From an uncultured Alistipes sp. (lineage in GTDB: Bacteria > Bacteroidota > Bacteroidia > Bacteroidales > Rikenellaceae), in assembly GCA_958449275.1 (NCBI GenBank), contig CAUDHE010000056.1, positions 1 through 17,029 on the forward strand: a stretch of 17,029 nucleotides of DNA, read 5' to 3'. Below, piece after piece: positions 15,243-17,029 of the stretch (position 1 is the first letter of the stretch; each line of letters starts with the position of its first letter). The notes under the pieces are model-generated. The model did not search any database, had not been told where the DNA came from, and worked only from the letters and a program-made list of their open reading frames with translations. The translations under genes were made by a program, and so were the position numbers.

Positions 15243-16055
15243 ATGAAACAAAAGTTATCTTACGTGGTGGCTCTGGCCGTCGTGATTGCGGCCTTTTTGG
15301 GCTGCTCGGGAATACAGAGGGTGATAAATACCGGCGACTCGGAACTCATATTCGAACGCGCCAAGGTCTATTACGACGCCGAGAAGTGGACCAAGGCCGC
15401 TTCGTTGTTCGAATCATGCGAGTACTACTACAAGGGCACGCTCAAGGAGGATACCGTGGCGTTCTATCTGGCACGTTGCCGCTTCAAGGAGGGTGACTAT
15501 GCTACCTCGTCGACGCTCTTCGACGAGTTCCGCCGCAGCTTCGGCCGCAGCGTGTTCATGGAGGATGCCGAGGCCATGTACGCCATAAGCCTTTACAACA
15601 TGTGTCCCACGCCCGAACGCGATCAGTCGACTACGTCGCAGGCCATCATAGCTGTGTCGGAGTTCATGTCGCACTATCCCGACAGCGAGCAGTTTCCGCT
15701 GTTTCAGGATATGATAAACGACCTTACGTGGCGACTGCACGAGAAGTCTTATGTCAATGCCTATACCTATTATAAGATAGAGCGTTACAACTCGGCCATA
15801 ATAGCTTTCCGCAACGCCCTGAAGCAGTATCCCGATTCGCATCGCCGCGAGGATGTGATGTACTACATCGTCATGTCGTCGTTCAAGCTGGCCGACAACT
15901 CGGTGGCATCGAAGCAGATGGATCGTTTCATGTCCACTCTCGACGCCTACTACTCGTTCATCATGGAGTATCCCGAGTCGAAATATCGCAAGGATGTGGA
16001 TCATGCGGCCGACGTGGCGAAGCGCTACATCGAGAAGAACCGCAAGGAAGAGTAA
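15243..16055 (+). CDS. bamD: Outer membrane protein assembly factor BamD (lipoprotein)
   Basis: This 270-residue lipoprotein has a signal ending at FLGC with lipidated Cys21 (MKQKLSYVVALAVVIAAFLG). The mature part is helical with TPR-like repeats: YYDAEKWTKAASLFESC, FYLARCRFKEGDYATSS, FMEDAEAMYAISLYNM, YYKIERYNSAIIAFRNAL and EDVMYYIVMSSFKLADNS. The spacing and the TPR motifs match BamD (YfiO), which with BamA inserts beta-barrel proteins into the outer membrane from its periplasmic face. The order bamD, rpoZ, coaBC, common in Bacteroidetes as I recall it, supports the call. rpoZ follows after 25 bp. Confidence 0.93.
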   Translation: MKQKLSYVVALAVVIAAFLGCSGIQRVINTGDSELIFERAKVYYDAEKWTKAASLFESCEYYYKGTLKEDTVAFYLARCRFKEGDYATSSTLFDEFRRSFGRSVFMEDAEAMYAISLYNMCPTPERDQSTTSQAIIAVSEFMSHYPDSEQFPLFQDMINDLTWRLHEKSYVNAYTYYKIERYNSAIIAFRNALKQYPDSHRREDVMYYIVMSSFKLADNSVASKQMDRFMSTLDAYYSFIMEYPESKYRKDVDHAADVAKRYIEKNRKEE

Positions 16056-16080
16056 CAACGACAAAATTACGCATATTAAG

Positions 16081-16404
16081 ATGGAGATCAAGAAGAACAT
16101 TCCCAACAACACCATTACTCGCAAATTGGTCGATCTGGACAAGGATACGGGCAATATCTACGAGAGCATCAACATCATAGCCCGCCGAGCCAACCAGATC
16201 TCGTCGGAGCTTAAGGCCGAGCTCAATCGTAAGTTGGCCGATTTCTCGTCGCCCACCGATACGATGGAGGAGACCTTCGAGAACCGCGAGCAGATCGAGA
16301 TATCGCGTTATTACGAGCGTCTGCCCAAACCGGTGATTATCGCCACCGAGGAGTTCATGGACGACGAGGTGTATTACCGTAAGGGCGCGCAGGCCGAACA
16401 GTAG
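16081..16404 (+). CDS. rpoZ: DNA-directed RNA polymerase omega subunit, Bacteroidetes type
   Basis: The 107-residue, charged, helical protein has the omega-like core DTGNIYESINIIARRANQIS followed by a short helix and an acidic tail (ATEEFMDDEVYYRKG). Omega helps assemble and stabilise the beta-prime subunit of RNA polymerase. Similarity to E. coli omega is limited to the N-terminal helices, as is usual for this phylum; identification rests on that motif, size and position between bamD and coaBC. The ATG at 16081 follows an A/T-rich spacer 25 bp after bamD; an in-frame ATG at 15994 lies inside bamD and is rejected. The repeat at 16407 starts three bases after the stop codon. Confidence 0.88.
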   Translation: MEIKKNIPNNTITRKLVDLDKDTGNIYESINIIARRANQISSELKAELNRKLADFSSPTDTMEETFENREQIEISRYYERLPKPVIIATEEFMDDEVYYRKGAQAEQ

Positions 16405-16406
16405 GG

Positions 16407-16438
16407 CGGCGAACTGCCGACATTGCCGAGCAATGTCG
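16407..16438 (-). repeat. Copy 2 of the 32-bp hairpin repeat
   Basis: Read on the minus strand from 16438, this unit matches 14928-14959 at 31 of 32 positions. Its 9-bp hairpin (CGACATTGC-CGA-GCAATGTCG on the plus strand, 16418-16438) has no T-run, so it is a poor terminator. It occupies most of the 63-bp gap between rpoZ and coaBC. Confidence 0.8.
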
Positions 16439-16467
16439 AATAACGGTTAAGAAAAAACATTCCTCGT

Positions 16468-17029
16468 ATGTTGAACGGTAAACATATCGTTTTGGGAATA
16501 ACGGGTAGCATAGCTGCGTATAAGTCGGCTGTGCTTTGCCGTTTATTGGTGGGCGCGGGCGCCGAGGTGCGTGTTATAATGACGCCGTTGGCCAAACAGT
16601 TCATCACGCCGCTCACGATGGCCACTCTGTCGAAACACCCCATATTGGTGGAGTTTTTTAATCCCGAGAACGGCGAGTGGAACTCGCATGTGTCGTTGGG
16701 CGAGTGGGCCGACTGTCTGCTGATAGCCCCCGCGACGGCCAATACCATAGCCAAAATGGCGACGGGCGTGGCCGACAATCTGCTGCTTACCACCTATCTG
16801 TCGGCACGTTGTCCCGTGGCCGTCGCTCCCGCGATGGATCTCGACATGTATGCCCATGCCGCCACGCAGCGCAATCTGGAGCGTTTGCGCGCCGACGGGG
16901 TGCATGTCGTCGAGCCCGAGTCGGGCGAATTGGCCAGCGGTTTGGTAGGTAAGGGTCGCATGGCCGATCCCGAGACGATAGCGAAGGCGGTGGCATCCGT
17001 GGTGTCCGAAAAAAACAAGGGCCAGGACG
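16468..17029 (+). CDS. coaBC: Bifunctional phosphopantothenoylcysteine decarboxylase / phosphopantothenate-cysteine ligase (CoaBC), N-terminal part
   Basis: About 187 residues are present before the right edge cuts the gene, of roughly 400 in the family. They cover the flavin-dependent decarboxylase (CoaC) half: flavodoxin-like start GKHIVLGITGSIAAYKS, substrate-clasp region, catalytic His74 in NSHVSLGEWAD (His75 in E. coli Dfp), FMN/substrate loop APATANTIAKMATG, and PAMDLDMY at 122-129. The classical PxMNxxM Asn is Asp124, and the motif holding Cys158 in E. coli reads GELASGLVGKGR with Ser157. CoaC turns phosphopantothenoylcysteine into phosphopantetheine for coenzyme A; the CoaB ligase half would lie past the edge. 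It starts 63 bp after rpoZ with no terminator between and is probably in the same transcript. Confidence 0.94.
   Translation, partial: MLNGKHIVLGITGSIAAYKSAVLCRLLVGAGAEVRVIMTPLAKQFITPLTMATLSKHPILVEFFNPENGEWNSHVSLGEWADCLLIAPATANTIAKMATGVADNLLLTTYLSARCPVAVAPAMDLDMYAHAATQRNLERLRADGVHVVEPESGELASGLVGKGRMADPETIAKAVASVVSEKNKGQD

Noticed and set aside
14928..16438. Invertible segment between the two inverted 32-bp repeats
   Set aside because: No recombinase gene is nearby, and inversion would separate essential bamD and rpoZ from their promoter context and coaBC; a dispersed repeat explains the sequence better.
16418..16438. Terminator between rpoZ and coaBC
   Set aside because: The hairpin has no following T-run and its sequence is explained by the 32-bp repeat.

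Overview
The window reads as a GC-rich chromosomal segment of a Bacteroidales gut bacterium, most likely Alistipes/Rikenellaceae (inference). Four intergenic regions carry the Bacteroidetes-type promoter (TTTG, 19-21 bp spacer, TAnnTTTG). Starts lack Shine-Dalgarno sequences and often follow A/T-rich leaders. The RpoZ and CoaBC proteins look Bacteroidetes-like, and many exported or lipoprotein sugar enzymes are present. No mobile element, CRISPR array, tRNA or rRNA is visible.

Layout. (1) 1-1763, minus strand: a promoter, rpe (ribulose-phosphate 3-epimerase), then an ABC-F ATPase that runs off the left edge. (2) 2019-2730: an outer-membrane beta-barrel protein ending in a clear terminator. 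(3) 2862-5222: a pyrimidine-uptake unit, with promoter, structured 5' leader, UraA-type permease, DUF5020/Tsx-like outer-membrane barrel, and terminator. (4) 5329-15076: a galactoside-utilisation operon with a strong promoter overlapped by a palindrome. It holds two tandem exported GH2 enzymes (the first frameshifted), a lipoprotein aldose 1-epimerase, an exported six-hairpin glycosidase-like protein of unknown specificity, galactokinase and an exported SGNH O-acetylesterase, and closes with a hairpin-rich 3' UTR and a terminator. (5) 15171-17029: bamD, rpoZ and the start of coaBC, a housekeeping order.

How the parts work together. The GH2 enzymes would free galactose (or a related sugar) from host or diet glycans outside the cytoplasm, and the esterase would remove O-acetyl decorations. 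The mutarotase would convert beta-galactose to alpha-galactose on the cell surface or in the periplasm, and GalK would phosphorylate it inside. No galactose transporter, galT/galE or SusC/D pair lies in the window.

Main points of interest. The first GH2 gene has lost about 20 nt immediately before the nucleophile codon, so the nucleophile lies out of frame. A 32-bp hairpin-forming repeat occurs twice in inverted orientation around bamD-rpoZ. The uracil permease leader holds a 32-codon reading frame ending in a TAATG overlap with the permease start, plus competing stem arms. I see no obviously new defence or mobile system; the six-hairpin protein is the least characterised component.
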